Counted from the first letter of the stretch, positions 9,285 through 23,982 are shown. The stretch: DNA of 64,000 bases from Peptostreptococcaceae bacterium (GCA_025210335.1 JAOARY010000064.1:62001-126000), one strand, 5' to 3'. A program made the numbers and translations. Notes: generated by a model not told the origin, from the sequence alone.

Positions 9285-10034
9285 TTACTTAGCATTTTTC
9301 AAAACTTTTAATATAAAAAGAGGAAGAAGCATAATTCTTTTAATTCTAAATGGCTCTTTTATAACTCTATATAGCCATTCTATACATAATTTTTGATATA
9401 TTTTTGGTGCTCTTTTTACATTACCAGCATAAACATCAACACTACCACCAACACCAATAAATATATTGGCATCAATATCGTCTTTAAATTCATTTATCCA
9501 TTTTTCTTGCTTTGGAGCTCCAAAGGCTACAAATAAAATATCTGGTTTCTTCTCATTTATCTCTTTTAAAACAAGTTTTTCTTCCATATGGTCTTTCATT
9601 CCAATATGAAATCCTTTGAAATAACCATGGTAAGATCCTTTTATATCTATATTATTGTACTTGGCTTTAATATTTTCACAAGCCATTTTAGCAACACCTG
9701 GTTTTGCTCCAAGTATATATATTGATTTATTTTCTTCATTCGCATATTTAAGCATCTCTTCCATCAAATCAATGCCTGTAACACGTTCTTGCAATTCTTT
9801 TTTTAAATATTTTGATGCTAACACAAGTCCAATCCCATCTGGAACTAAAAGATCTGCTTTATTTAAGATTTCTTTAAACTCTGTGTCTTTATTTGCAACC
9901 ATTACAATTTCACTATTTGGTGTAAATATAATAGATTTTTCTTTTCTTTCTATTGCTCCTTTTACAAAATTCATAGAATCTTTCATATTAACTCTACAAA
10001 TATTAAGTCCCAATATATTTATTTTTTCAAACAC
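9285..10034 (-). CDS. tagA: WecG/TagA/CpsF family N-acetylmannosaminyltransferase
   Basis: A 249-residue glycosyltransferase of the GT26 family, which adds ManNAc to undecaprenyl-PP-GlcNAc in wall polymer synthesis. Family marks are FTPNSEIVMVA, ADLLVPDGIGLV (catalytic Asp), GVGGSVDVYAG and the C-terminal EWLYR...P. The start is GTG at 10034, with AGGTGA 5 nt upstream; the GTG at 10043 lies in the ribosome site. It follows csaB and DUF5693 in one operon. Its donor UDP-ManNAc would come from WecB at 25-26 kb and its acceptor from the WecA/TagO-type enzyme at 26-27 kb. Confidence 0.9.
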   Translation of the reverse strand: MFEKINILGLNICRVNMKDSMNFVKGAIERKEKSIIFTPNSEIVMVANKDTEFKEILNKADLLVPDGIGLVLASKYLKKELQERVTGIDLMEEMLKYANEENKSIYILGAKPGVAKMACENIKAKYNNIDIKGSYHGYFKGFHIGMKDHMEEKLVLKEINEKKPDILFVAFGAPKQEKWINEFKDDIDANIFIGVGGSVDVYAGNVKRAPKIYQKLCIEWLYRVIKEPFRIKRIMLLPLFILKVLKNAK

Positions 10035-10046
10035 AATATTCACCTA

Positions 10047-11153
10047 CTACTTATTTTTTAAAAGATTCAACAAAGCCTTATTATGTGTTTTGGCTTTATT
10101 TGAAAATTCATCTGTTTTCTTTGAGAGTAAATCTATTTCATCATCTGTATTTTTAATAATATATTTTAAATCTTTTAATAGTTTTTTACTATCTATATTA
10201 TCAGTATCACAAGAAGCTGTTTTATCTAAAGATTTCATAAAACTATCAATCTTTGGATCATATGAAATAGCTATTGATGGTACTTTCATTATAGAAGCAA
10301 ATATAAGACTATGTAATCTCATTCCTACAAAATAATCCAAATTGCCTACTATTGATAAATACTCATCAACATACATATACTCTCTTAAAAAATATATACT
10401 TTCCTTAGTTTCTAGATCTAATTTTTTTACAACTTCATCGATAATACTTAAATCTGCATAATAATGATATGGTATAAAAACAATATTATAATCCAAATTC
10501 TTATTTATTTCCACACAAAATTTACAAATTTCTTCTATTATTAAGTTATTATTCATCCACGGTCTTATTGATATGCCTATGGATTTTTTGTTTTTATCTA
10601 TATTTAAATTTGATAATATTTTTTTTCCAATTTTCAAACTTGGCTTTTTCATTTTAAAAACTGTATCAACTGTTACAAGTACATCTTTATCCAGTTTTAA
10701 TTCTTTTAATATGAATTCTTTTGATTTATAATCTCTTACATTAATAATATCTACTTTATTTAATAAGAATTTCAAAAGTTTTTTATTGAAATTCTTATTA
10801 ATAGGCCCTATCCCTTGACTATAAATCATAGTCTTCTTATTCATAAGTTTTGCTAAAAATATCAAGCTCATATAATAGATTATTGATCTTTTTGAAGTAA
10901 TATCTTGTAATAAAGATCCACCTCCACTTATAAAAACATCCGTATCTATAAGTTCTTTTATTATCTTAAAGATATTCATTCTATTTATCGCTTTTACTTT
11001 ATGTTTTTTCATAGTAAAGCTTGGATATTTAGACAATACCGTAATATTTATATTTTCATCTTCTTCCTTTATCCCATCTATAAGACCTTTTAATATAGCC
11101 TCATCACCAATATTGTTAAATCCATAATAACCACTAACTAATAATTTATACAC
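10047..11153 (-). CDS. csaB: Polysaccharide pyruvyl transferase CsaB
   Basis: A 368-residue cytosolic enzyme that adds ketal-linked pyruvate to secondary cell wall polymer, the ligand of SLH domains. Features are SGYYGFNNIGDEAIL at the N terminus, FISGGGSLLQD, YSQGIGPI and a C-terminal GMRLHSLIFAS motif of the PS_pyruv_trans family. The start is GTG (11153-11151), overlapping the DUF5693 stop by 8 nt (GTGTATAA), which implies coupling. The SLH protein at 39-41 kb is a plausible beneficiary. Confidence 0.92.
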   Translation of the reverse strand: MYKLLVSGYYGFNNIGDEAILKGLIDGIKEEDENINITVLSKYPSFTMKKHKVKAINRMNIFKIIKELIDTDVFISGGGSLLQDITSKRSIIYYMSLIFLAKLMNKKTMIYSQGIGPINKNFNKKLLKFLLNKVDIINVRDYKSKEFILKELKLDKDVLVTVDTVFKMKKPSLKIGKKILSNLNIDKNKKSIGISIRPWMNNNLIIEEICKFCVEINKNLDYNIVFIPYHYYADLSIIDEVVKKLDLETKESIYFLREYMYVDEYLSIVGNLDYFVGMRLHSLIFASIMKVPSIAISYDPKIDSFMKSLDKTASCDTDNIDSKKLLKDLKYIIKNTDDEIDLLSKKTDEFSNKAKTHNKALLNLLKNK

Positions 11154-13197
11154 GTTTTAATCCTTTTTTATAAATTTTCAACACTATATGAAGTACAAAA
11201 ATCAAAATAACACCTATTAAAAATCCTAATGTCATTTCACTTAGAGTTCTTACAAAAGACAGGTAAAATGGCGTTCTTAAATGAGAGAATGTATTTACAA
11301 TATTACCTTGCCCTAAAGTTATTATTATAGCAGATGGGAATATAAAGTATTTATAGTTTTTATAAGCTAAATAAGCAGCAATCACAAACATAGGATCTGC
11401 TATAAGCAATGATTTAGTTCTAGGTCTTGCTGGAAGATAAATTTCTAATAAATTTCTAAATAAAAGTTCCATAGATGAAGGTTTTATATTTGTTTCATGA
11501 CCCATTCTTGCTATATATATAAGTCCAAAAACACCTATAATACCCAAAATAAGCACATATGCAAATTTTATATTTTCATTTAATAAAGTTTTTATTTCTT
11601 CTATATAAATACCTTCTTTTGTTTTCTTTCTTTTATATCCATATATCTTGAAATAAGATAATACACAAAGCATAAAAGGCATTAATTGAGATATTTTTAC
11701 ACCTCTAAAAATATCTAATTCTAAAAGAAATTTAATATGCGAAAGTAAAGAAGTTTCTATTAAAACTCCAACAAAACTTATTAGACAAGTTGTAAGCATA
11801 ATATTTAAGGAAGTCATTATTATTCCTGTAAAATTCTTATCTTCCATAAAAATCTTTATGTCTTTTATTTTCTTTAAGAAATAATAAACCGCTATTGAAG
11901 GTGCCATTATAACACCTAAAAGTGCAAATAACTTATTTAATACATCCACTTTTAAATTCAAACCATATAATACAAGTATGAAAATTCCAAATGATAGTAA
12001 AATTAGATATATCTTTTCTTTTAACTCAAATATTAAATCTAAATATATCAATGCTAATGTAAATGATAATAAAGCTACAAATCCCATAAATAATCTAGAT
12101 GGTTTGTTAGGCTTCATAGAATTTAAATCCCCAACAACTATATTATGTTTATTTAATCTATTTTTCAATTCCATTAGTCTATCTTTATGAACTTGCATAT
12201 CTGTAACATAAGATTTATCTTTATATAAAAATGGTCTAAAATATATAACTCTAATATTTCTTTCTGTTATTGCTCTATAAAGAGCATTCATAACTTCTTG
12301 TCCATTTCTATGAAGTGGTATTTCATAATCATATCTTTCTTGTATATAATTCCATAAACTAAAACCTCTAACAGCATCATAATCAAGTCTTTTTACAAGT
12401 TCATCCATTCCTTCTTGCTTTATATGTTCTCTTTGAAGTACATTTTCTATAAGTACTATTTTAATATCTCTTTTATTTAATTCATCAGCCATATATTCTA
12501 TATATTTTTTGTTTCCTAAAACTTCTTTACCAGCAAATAGTATAAATTTTTGATTTATGTTATTCTTATCTATTACATCAAAAAAATAATTTACAGATTT
12601 TTCATCATCATATTTATCTATATTTATAGGTCTTAATGATGGCTGTAATCCACTAGATTTAATTAAATCAATATCTTCTTTTAAATATCCAAGTCCTATT
12701 TCCTCAATTAAACTACCTTCACCTGCAATTCTTTTTCCTATCCCTTCACCTTTGTAATCCTTTACAGGAACTAATGTGGATACAAATTCATCTTTATATC
12801 CCTTTATTCTAATATTTTCATTCTCATCTATTATTCTTTTTACATCTATTTTTCTTAAAAATCCATCTCTTATAAATTTTTTTAATTCTTTATTTTTAGT
12901 TTTTATGATTACATCATATTTATCTATTTCATAATTTAAATCAAACCTTAAATCATCATATAAAGATTTTAAAGTAACTTCATTTAATGCTACATAATTA
13001 ATATTCATAGATTTAAATTCTTTTAAATAATACGATATATCATCTTTTCCTTCCGTCGCCAACTTCTTGACTTCTTCATAATCAAGTGCAAACTCGATAT
13101 TTTTGTAATTTTTCTCTACATTTATTCTGTTAAATATCAAAAATGTAGATGCAAGTATCCCTATTATTAAAAATACTGCTGTAATTTTTTTCTTCAT
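11146..13197 (-). CDS. DUF5693 family polytopic membrane protein
   Basis: A 683-residue protein with one N-terminal membrane helix (about 5-23), a large extracytoplasmic domain (about 25-365) and about eight membrane helices in the C-terminal half. The function is not known. Its constant company is csaB and tagA, with translational overlap to csaB, so a role in export, polymerisation or modification of the pyruvylated wall polymer is an inference. ATG start; no truncation seen. Confidence 0.75.
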   Translation of the reverse strand: MKKKITAVFLIIGILASTFLIFNRINVEKNYKNIEFALDYEEVKKLATEGKDDISYYLKEFKSMNINYVALNEVTLKSLYDDLRFDLNYEIDKYDVIIKTKNKELKKFIRDGFLRKIDVKRIIDENENIRIKGYKDEFVSTLVPVKDYKGEGIGKRIAGEGSLIEEIGLGYLKEDIDLIKSSGLQPSLRPINIDKYDDEKSVNYFFDVIDKNNINQKFILFAGKEVLGNKKYIEYMADELNKRDIKIVLIENVLQREHIKQEGMDELVKRLDYDAVRGFSLWNYIQERYDYEIPLHRNGQEVMNALYRAITERNIRVIYFRPFLYKDKSYVTDMQVHKDRLMELKNRLNKHNIVVGDLNSMKPNKPSRLFMGFVALLSFTLALIYLDLIFELKEKIYLILLSFGIFILVLYGLNLKVDVLNKLFALLGVIMAPSIAVYYFLKKIKDIKIFMEDKNFTGIIMTSLNIMLTTCLISFVGVLIETSLLSHIKFLLELDIFRGVKISQLMPFMLCVLSYFKIYGYKRKKTKEGIYIEEIKTLLNENIKFAYVLILGIIGVFGLIYIARMGHETNIKPSSMELLFRNLLEIYLPARPRTKSLLIADPMFVIAAYLAYKNYKYFIFPSAIIITLGQGNIVNTFSHLRTPFYLSFVRTLSEMTLGFLIGVILIFVLHIVLKIYKKGLKRV

Positions 13198-13222
13198 GTC
13201 TTTTTAAATCTCCTTCCTAAGT

Positions 13223-13265
13223 AAAGGGGCTGTTTCAAAACATAAAAGAATTGAAATGCCCCTTT
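13223..13265. repeat. GC-richer hairpin, possible small mobile repeat
   Basis: AAAGGGGC (13223-13230) pairs with GCCCCTTT (13258-13265), and inside it TTTCAA pairs with TTGAAA, leaving a 12-nt loop. The GGGGCTGTTTCAAA end resembles terminal repeats of some insertion sequences (memory, not searched). It lies upstream of DUF5693 and downstream of the next gene. Its T tract is on the plus strand while both neighbours are minus, so it is not a classic terminator for them. Confidence 0.45.
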
Positions 13266-13342
13266 TTATCACTAATTTATTTTTTATTTTAAAATAATTT
13301 ATAAGCCAATTGATGTTTTATTTCACAAAATAGCTTTTATAT

Positions 13343-13861
13343 TTATTTTATTTCATAAGAACCTATTACTATAAATATAGACTCTTCCTCACAATAAGCT
13401 CCTCTATTATCACTTCTTGGTACTAATAACATATGATTAGCTGGGACTTGCCAGTCTCTTCTTAAATCCTTACCCTGAGTTATATCAAGAATTCCACCTT
13501 CTACACTATCTATAATCCTCGCTTTACCACCTCTTAATATAAATTGTGTAGCTTGTGTAAATACTATACTTTTTCCTTTTTGAACACTGACTATATTAAA
13601 TTCTTCGTCTTTTTTTATAGAATTATTTATTTGTTCATCTATATTTTTATTGTCATTTACTTTTGTATTTATTTCATTTATTTTATTTTCTAAATACACA
13701 TTATTATCTAATATCAGTTTATCAACATAGGATTTTGTAACAACTGGGTCTTCTTTCGATCCAGGTTCAAAAGAAGATGCTTTTACCATAATTGAACTTG
13801 CAATTATAAAAGAGATAGTTATACAAAATATATCTTTTTTATTTTTTATAAAATCACTCAC
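13343..13861 (-). CDS. Hypothetical anchored or secreted protein with VVTKSYVD motif
   Basis: A 172-residue protein not assigned a function. Residues about 10-28 form a hydrophobic signal/anchor helix; then comes a FEPGSKEDPVVTKSYVD stretch, a polar coiled-coil-like segment (about 45-85) and a beta-rich C-terminal domain (about 88-172) with GGILDITQG and NHMLLVPRSD. The PGS..DPVVTKSYVD motif recurs in secreted proteins of spore formers (recollection). It lies between the DUF5693 operon and the toxin-antitoxin genes, with ATG after GGAGGG. Confidence 0.7.
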   Translation of the reverse strand: MSDFIKNKKDIFCITISFIIASSIMVKASSFEPGSKEDPVVTKSYVDKLILDNNVYLENKINEINTKVNDNKNIDEQINNSIKKDEEFNIVSVQKGKSIVFTQATQFILRGGKARIIDSVEGGILDITQGKDLRRDWQVPANHMLLVPRSDNRGAYCEEESIFIVIGSYEIK

Positions 13862-13935
13862 ATTAATCCCTCCAATTATTATTCATAATAATTATAACAT
13901 TTAATAAACTTATTAAATAGGTATTTAAAATTTAC

Positions 13936-13978
13936 AAAAAAAACTTATGAGGAAGAATTTCATTCCTCATAAGTTTTT
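13936..13978 (-). terminator. Intrinsic terminator of the alr-endoAI-endoA group
   Basis: A perfect 16-bp stem (AAAAACTTATGAGGAA / TTCCTCATAAGTTTTT) with an 8-nt loop starts at the last base pairs of the endoA stop codon. Confidence 0.92.
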
Positions 13979-14354
13979 AATTTTTAGAATTCATCATTAT
14001 AAGTCCTAAACTTATTTGTATGGACTCATCTACCTTATCCATCATTCCATCATCAAAATGACCTATCTTTTCTCTTAGTCTCTTCTTATCAATAGTTCTT
14101 ATTTGCTCTAATAAAACTACAGAATCTTTACTCAGTCCAAAATCATTTTGACTTATTTCAACATGTGTAGGTAGTTTTCCTTTGTTTATCTGAGAAGTTA
14201 TAGCCGCAACAATTATTGTTGGACTATATTTATTTCCTATATTATTTTGCAAAACCAAAACAGGTCTAACACCACCCTGTTCCGAACCTACAACAGGGCT
14301 AAGATCAGCATAGAAAATATCTCCTCTTCTAACTTCTACTCTTTTTTTACTCAC
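13977..14354 (-). CDS. endoA: mRNA interferase EndoA (MazF/PemK toxin)
   Basis: A 125-residue sequence-specific endoribonuclease. It begins [16 protein letters not shown] and has [19 protein letters not shown] and the [12 protein letters not shown] core of the EndoA subgroup. The GTG start at 14354 overlaps the antitoxin stop by 8 nt (GTGAGTAA); the frame extends to 14375 but that would start inside the antitoxin. Linkage with alr and the antitoxin is the conserved Firmicutes arrangement. Its activity is held by EndoAI. Confidence 0.92.
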   Translation of the reverse strand: MSKKRVEVRRGDIFYADLSPVVGSEQGGVRPVLVLQNNIGNKYSPTIIVAAITSQINKGKLPTHVEISQNDFGLSKDSVVLLEQIRTIDKKRLREKIGHFDDGMMDKVDESIQISLGLIMMNSKN

Positions 14355-14580
14355 AATCAGCCATCTTCCCTTCATAATTCTCTAAGGAAGACACATCTAA
14401 AGTAAAACCTAATTCTGATAAATGAATATTTATATTACCCATTTCAATATATCCTAAAATCATTTCTTTATTGTAATTACTAAGCTCGTCATTATTAAAT
14501 TCTAGAGTTTTTAAAGGTAATAAATCAAAATTTGCTTTTGACATTTTTCTTTGAAGAACAAAAGGCCAATTTTTATTCAA
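14347..14580 (-). CDS. endoAI: EndoAI-type antitoxin, divergent
   Basis: A 77-residue partner encoded directly upstream of endoA. The C-terminal part, [16 protein letters not shown], matches the toxin-binding tail of EndoAI (RGYMEMAKINLNIS in B. subtilis, from memory). The N-terminal part does not show a clear ribbon-helix-helix DNA-binding pattern and is shorter than the usual 90 or so residues. The start is TTG at 14580 with GGAGGG and a 6-nt spacer, so the short form is real. Autoregulation by DNA binding is therefore doubtful. Confidence 0.8.
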   Translation of the reverse strand: MNKNWPFVLQRKMSKANFDLLPLKTLEFNNDELSNYNKEMILGYIEMGNINIHLSELGFTLDVSSLENYEGKMADCE

Positions 14581-14608
14581 GAAAATCCCTCCAGATTTTA
14601 TTATCTTT

Positions 14609-15769
14609 TTATTCTATCAGATAATCTAGTTTATGTAAAATCTTTTTGTCTTGTATATAAAATCTTGGAACTCTTCTTGAAATCATACAAAGAATTTCAT
14701 AATCAATTGTATTTAGTGCATTTGATATTCTTTGTATGCTAAATTCTTTACTATCATCAAATATAATAACCTCATCACCGATTTTTATTTCATCATCCTC
14801 TAAGTCAATCATACATTGATCCATGCAAATATTTCCTACTTGCTTATAAGATTTATTATTTATTTTTACATCTATCTTGCCACTTAGCATTCTTGTAAAC
14901 CCATCTGCATATCCAATCGATACAGTTGCAATATTTGTATCCTTCTTAGCATAGTATTTAAAACCATAACTGATTCCTTGACCCTTTCTTACCCTTTTAA
15001 ACATCGACACTGTTGTTTTAAGTGTCATGACAGGTAAGATATTTAGATTAGATTTATTGACATCATTAGATGGATAATGCCCGTATAATAGAATTCCTGG
15101 TCTAACCATATCTAAATTTAAATCTTTTAAGTCAATCAAAGTCGCACTATTAGATACATGCTTTATCGGAATTTTTATGTTTTTATTTTCTAATAAATCT
15201 ATGATTTTTTTATATCTTTGATATTGTTTTAAAGTTATATCTTTATCTTTTTCATCCGCTTTAGGAAAATGTGTATATATACCCTCTAAATATATATTGT
15301 CCAAATCATTTATAATTTTAATATTTTCTATTAAATTATCATCTATAGAAAATCCTAACCTGGACATCCCAGTATCTATCTTTATATGTACTCTGGCTTT
15401 TTTATCGATTTCTTTTGCTATCTTATTTAATTTTATAGCAGATTTTAATTTATAAATTGTAAAACTTATATCATTTTTTATAGCTAGATTAAAAGATAAT
15501 TCATTTATATAACCCAAACATAAAATCGGCTTTTTTATATTGTTATTTCTCAATTCTAAACCTTCTTGAAGTGTTGCTACAGCAAAGTAATCAACACCTT
15601 GTTCTTCAAGTACTTTTGCAATTTGTAAAGCTCCATGTCCATAAGCATCGGCTTTTAATACCGCACATACTTTAGTGTCTTCCCTTAGTATTTTTTTTAC
15701 CTCATTAAAATTATTAATTAAATTATCTAAATTAATTTCAACCCAAGTTGATTTTAAATCCTTGTACAA
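14609..15769 (-). CDS. alr: Alanine racemase
   Basis: A 386-residue PLP enzyme that makes D-alanine for peptidoglycan. Lys39 in AVLKADAYGHGA carries the cofactor, and VSIGYADGF supplies the catalytic Tyr on the opposite face; the usual MSRLGF and NICMDQCM motifs are present. The start is TTG at 15769, with GGAGGG 7 nt upstream. It precedes endoAI-endoA, as in many Firmicutes. Confidence 0.95.
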   Translation of the reverse strand: MYKDLKSTWVEINLDNLINNFNEVKKILREDTKVCAVLKADAYGHGALQIAKVLEEQGVDYFAVATLQEGLELRNNNIKKPILCLGYINELSFNLAIKNDISFTIYKLKSAIKLNKIAKEIDKKARVHIKIDTGMSRLGFSIDDNLIENIKIINDLDNIYLEGIYTHFPKADEKDKDITLKQYQRYKKIIDLLENKNIKIPIKHVSNSATLIDLKDLNLDMVRPGILLYGHYPSNDVNKSNLNILPVMTLKTTVSMFKRVRKGQGISYGFKYYAKKDTNIATVSIGYADGFTRMLSGKIDVKINNKSYKQVGNICMDQCMIDLEDDEIKIGDEVIIFDDSKEFSIQRISNALNTIDYEILCMISRRVPRFYIQDKKILHKLDYLIE

Positions 15770-15843
15770 TATCTAACCCTCCCATATTAATCTCCATAAC
15801 ACCCCATTATAACATTGTTAATATGGACTTTATCCCCCCTTTT

Positions 15844-16218
15844 TTAATTTAATACAATACAATTTGCCACTGCGTAATTTTTACTATGTGAAATACTAAC
15901 CATTATATTTTGTACCCTAAAATGATTACAAATATTCTTTAAATTTTCATTAATTTTTATATAAGGTTTTCCAAGCTCATCTCTTAAGACTATTACATCT
16001 TTAAAATTAAAATTTCTTATCCCCGTACCAATAGCTTTTGAGAACGCCTCTTTTGCCGCAAAATTACCTGCTATTGTTAAAATATTATAGTTTTTTTCTT
16101 TAAACATCTTTATTTCATCTTCATGAAATACTCTAGTTAAAAAATTTTTATTTTTATCTATAGCTTTTTTAATTCTTTGCACTTCTACTATATCTATTCC
16201 TAATCCATATATATTCAT
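15844..16218 (-). CDS. acpS: Holo-[acyl-carrier-protein] synthase
   Basis: A 124-residue enzyme that moves the 4'-phosphopantetheine arm from CoA to apo-ACP. It has GLGIDIVEVQRI (metal Asp), FAAKEAFSKAIGTGI and a C-terminal VSISHSKNYAVA. Length is typical. It lies 74 nt upstream of alr and follows the coiled-coil gene by 13 nt. Confidence 0.94.
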   Translation of the reverse strand: MNIYGLGIDIVEVQRIKKAIDKNKNFLTRVFHEDEIKMFKEKNYNILTIAGNFAAKEAFSKAIGTGIRNFNFKDVIVLRDELGKPYIKINENLKNICNHFRVQNIMVSISHSKNYAVANCIVLN

Positions 16219-16231
16219 ATCAAATCGATCC

Positions 16232-16852
16232 TTATTTCAAAAATTTTTTATCTAATTTTTCCATTTCTTCATAACCAACTAAACCATGTAAAAAAGAATA
16301 CATACTATCAATTCTACTATCTAATTCTTCTCTTTTTTCTCTTAAATTATCCAGTTCAATTCTAAGCTCTTCAATTCTTTTATTTGTATAATTTAAGTTT
16401 TTCTTATCATCTGACAGATTATTATATATATATTTAATTATAATTTGAAGCAATAATTCATTTAATTCCCCTACTTTTAGAGGTAATTCATCCTTAGTAA
16501 GTTCAATATCCTTCATCTGTTCATTTATTTTTTCTATTTCATTTTTTGTATTATCTAATTCCACTTCAGCTTTTATATTTTCTTCTTCATTTAATTTTTG
16601 CGATAATAATACAATTTTCGCCATAAGCTTTCTTTTTTCATCACTTAAACTATTTAATTTTAAATCCAATTTTGGACCACTTTTTATAAGAGTTTCTATT
16701 TCATCTGCTATATTTAACATTTCTTTATCATTTACAACTTTTAATATCTCTTTAAACGGTTCATAATCTATTAATGTTGGTATTTTCTTTATCTTTAATA
16801 TTTTTTTAGCTAATTTTATATGTTTATCATCTTTATTCCCTAAAAAGAACAT
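16232..16852 (-). CDS. Conserved coiled-coil protein of unknown function
   Basis: A 206-residue soluble protein I do not recognise. Residues about 85-195 are strongly charged heptad-like sequence (for example in KNEIEKINEQMKDI and NKRIEELRIELDNL), predicting a long coiled coil; the first 80 residues are Lys-rich and helical. ATG at 16852 was chosen over 16897 because GAGGT lies 6 nt upstream. It sits just upstream of acpS. Confidence 0.7.
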   Translation of the reverse strand: MFFLGNKDDKHIKLAKKILKIKKIPTLIDYEPFKEILKVVNDKEMLNIADEIETLIKSGPKLDLKLNSLSDEKRKLMAKIVLLSQKLNEEENIKAEVELDNTKNEIEKINEQMKDIELTKDELPLKVGELNELLLQIIIKYIYNNLSDDKKNLNYTNKRIEELRIELDNLREKREELDSRIDSMYSFLHGLVGYEEMEKLDKKFLK

Positions 16853-17040
16853 ATATATACCTCTTTCATTTATATTTTTCACTCTGTCAAAACTCAAATA
16901 AATATATCAAAAAATTTTTATGGTTTTTGTTTCACTAAGTTTATCGTTATAAACATCGTAGTAATAAAGTTACAAATTGTTTAATATAATTAATAAAAAT
17001 ATATAATATCTTCTTATTTATTTACAAATTTATTAACAAT

Positions 17041-17069
17041 AAAGTCCAAATCAATATGATTTGGACTTT
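17041..17069 (-). terminator. Terminator of the F-type ATPase operon
   Basis: AAAGTCCAAATCA / TGATTTGGACTTT, a perfect 13-bp stem with a 3-nt loop, 5 nt after the atpC stop. Confidence 0.9.
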
Positions 17070-17074
17070 AGAAT

Positions 17075-17452
17075 TTATTTTTTATTTGCTATTTTTATTC
17101 TATTTTCAGCTTTTTGTGCTTCTTTTTTTGATTCTTTATCATCATTAGCCAATGCTCTTTCCTTAGCCTTTTTTGCTCTATCTAAGTCAATTTCTTCTGG
17201 CCATTCAGCAGCTTCTGTTATTATAGTTGCTTTATTATTAAAAAACTTAACAAATCCACCAGCAAGTGCAGCTTCTTTAAATTTGCCATCTTTTTTAATT
17301 TTTATAACACCTATATCTAATGGAGATACGTAATTAACATGATCTGCCATTAAACCAACATCACCTTCAATAGTTTTAACAACAGCCATCTCAACATCAT
17401 CATGAAAAAACTCTTTATCAGGAGAAATTACTTTTAAATTAAAAGTACTCAT
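17075..17452 (-). CDS. atpC: F-type ATPase epsilon subunit
   Basis: A 125-residue central-stalk subunit. The N-terminal beta sandwich has FNLKVISPDKEFF and GDVGLMADHVN; the C-terminal helical hairpin follows (about 88-125, DLDRAKKAKERA). It links F1 to the c ring and can inhibit hydrolysis. Last gene of the eleven-gene operon, 5 nt after atpD, followed by a terminator. Confidence 0.95.
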   Translation of the reverse strand: MSTFNLKVISPDKEFFHDDVEMAVVKTIEGDVGLMADHVNYVSPLDIGVIKIKKDGKFKEAALAGGFVKFFNNKATIITEAAEWPEEIDLDRAKKAKERALANDDKESKKEAQKAENRIKIANKK

Positions 17453-17457
17453 TATAT

Positions 17458-19727
<2,270 letters not shown>

Positions 19728-19757
19728 ATTTCCACCTCCTAACTAGAGGAATTTACT

Positions 19758-21812
<2,055 letters not shown>

Positions 21813-21825
<13 letters not shown>

Positions 21826-22322
21826 TTGACTTCCCCTACCTCTTGGATAAAGTCATCAATTAATCTTTCATGTTCAGCATTATCTAAACTCTTATCAATC
21901 ACCTTAGAAGCTGCCATTAAAGCGATTTGAGAAACTTCATCTTTAAGATCATTTCTAGCTTTTGAAACTTCTAATTCTATTTCTTTATTAGCTTTCTTAA
22001 GAATTTTACTAGCTTCATTTTTAGCTTCTTCTATAATCTCTAATGACTTCACTTCGCCTTTTTTTCTAGCTTCATTGATGATTTGTTGACCTTCTTCTTT
22101 AGATTCTTCTATTTTCTTTAAATACTCTCTTTTATAATCTTCAGCTTCCTTAACAGCTACGTCTGCCTTATTTAATTGATCTTCTATTCCTTTTTGTCTC
22201 TTTTGCATATATTCTGTAACTGGCTTAAAAAGAAGTTTTTTCATAAATGCAAATAATACTATAGTATTTAATATTTGAAGACCAAATGTAACTAAATTAG
22301 ACTGTACTAAACTTTCGTTCAA
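21813..22322 (-). CDS. atpF: F-type ATPase b subunit
   Basis: A 169-residue peripheral stalk. One N-terminal membrane helix (about 10-30) is followed by long charged coiled coil to the C terminus (for example VKEAEDYKREYLKKIEES). I place the start at TTG 22322 with AGGAGG 7 nt upstream; the frame runs 18 nt further but would start in the ribosome site. Confidence 0.93.
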
Positions 22323-22370
22323 AACAAATCCTCCTTTCAAAAAGGTTTATAATATTCTTTTTTGAAAATC

Positions 22371-22652
<282 letters not shown>

Positions 22653-22715
22653 TTAAAATTCAACTTAATAATTTATCAATTTTATCTTAAAATAACTATC
22701 TAACTATTTTGATAC

Positions 22716-23297
<582 letters not shown>

Positions 23298-23310
23298 TTA
23301 GACTCTTGGG

Positions 23311-23982
23311 TTAATCCATAGCCATAGCTATAAATACCATTGTTAACATGGAAAATATAAATGATTGTAAAACACCTGAAAATACATCAAAATACATATG
23401 AAGCATCGCAGGTATTGGTATTATACTTATTAAACCTAATGCACCATATAATAGTTGCATTATAATAAGCCCTCCAACTATATTTCCAAAAAGACGGAAA
23501 GATAGCGATATTGGATTTGCTAATTCACCTATAATATTCAGTGGTAAAAGAGCTGGGATTGGCTCTAAAAACCCTTTTAAATATCCGCCAACACCATTTT
23601 TTCTAGCTCCAAAATAATGAGTTAAAACAAATGTTATTATGGCAAGAGCGAATGTAGTGTTTACATCTGCTGTTGGTGGTCTTACACCAAATAATCCTGA
23701 TAGATTTGCAAATATCAAAAATACCATCAAAGTTCCTATATAAGGAGCAAAAGCTCTTTTATCTTCACCCATAGTTTGATCTACTAATTTGTAAATACCA
23801 TCTACCAATAATTCAGCAAAATTTTGTTTCCCATCTGGAACTTTTTTAAGACTTTTCCCTAAGATATATGATGCTATTATTAAAATAAGCATTATACCCC
23901 AAGTAGTCACTATTGTTTCTGTTATAGCATAATCAGTTCCAGGAATAAAAAATATCTGTTTAGGTCCTGAAATTCCACCCAT
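23311..23982 (-). CDS. atpB: F-type ATPase a subunit
   Basis: A 223-residue stator membrane protein with about five to six helices. The essential Arg is in NPISLSFRLFGNIVGG. It forms the ion half-channels against the c ring. ATG follows AAAGGAGGTAAAATGATAA. Length is normal for the short clostridial form. Confidence 0.95.
   Translation of the reverse strand: MGGISGPKQIFFIPGTDYAITETIVTTWGIMLILIIASYILGKSLKKVPDGKQNFAELLVDGIYKLVDQTMGEDKRAFAPYIGTLMVFLIFANLSGLFGVRPPTADVNTTFALAIITFVLTHYFGARKNGVGGYLKGFLEPIPALLPLNIIGELANPISLSFRLFGNIVGGLIIMQLLYGALGLISIIPIPAMLHMYFDVFSGVLQSFIFSMLTMVFIAMAMD

Noticed and set aside
9655-10335. 226-codon plus-strand frame across tagA and csaB
   Set aside because: Antisense to two well-supported genes, no ribosome site, and a hydrophobic composition expected from the reverse of this AT-rich code.
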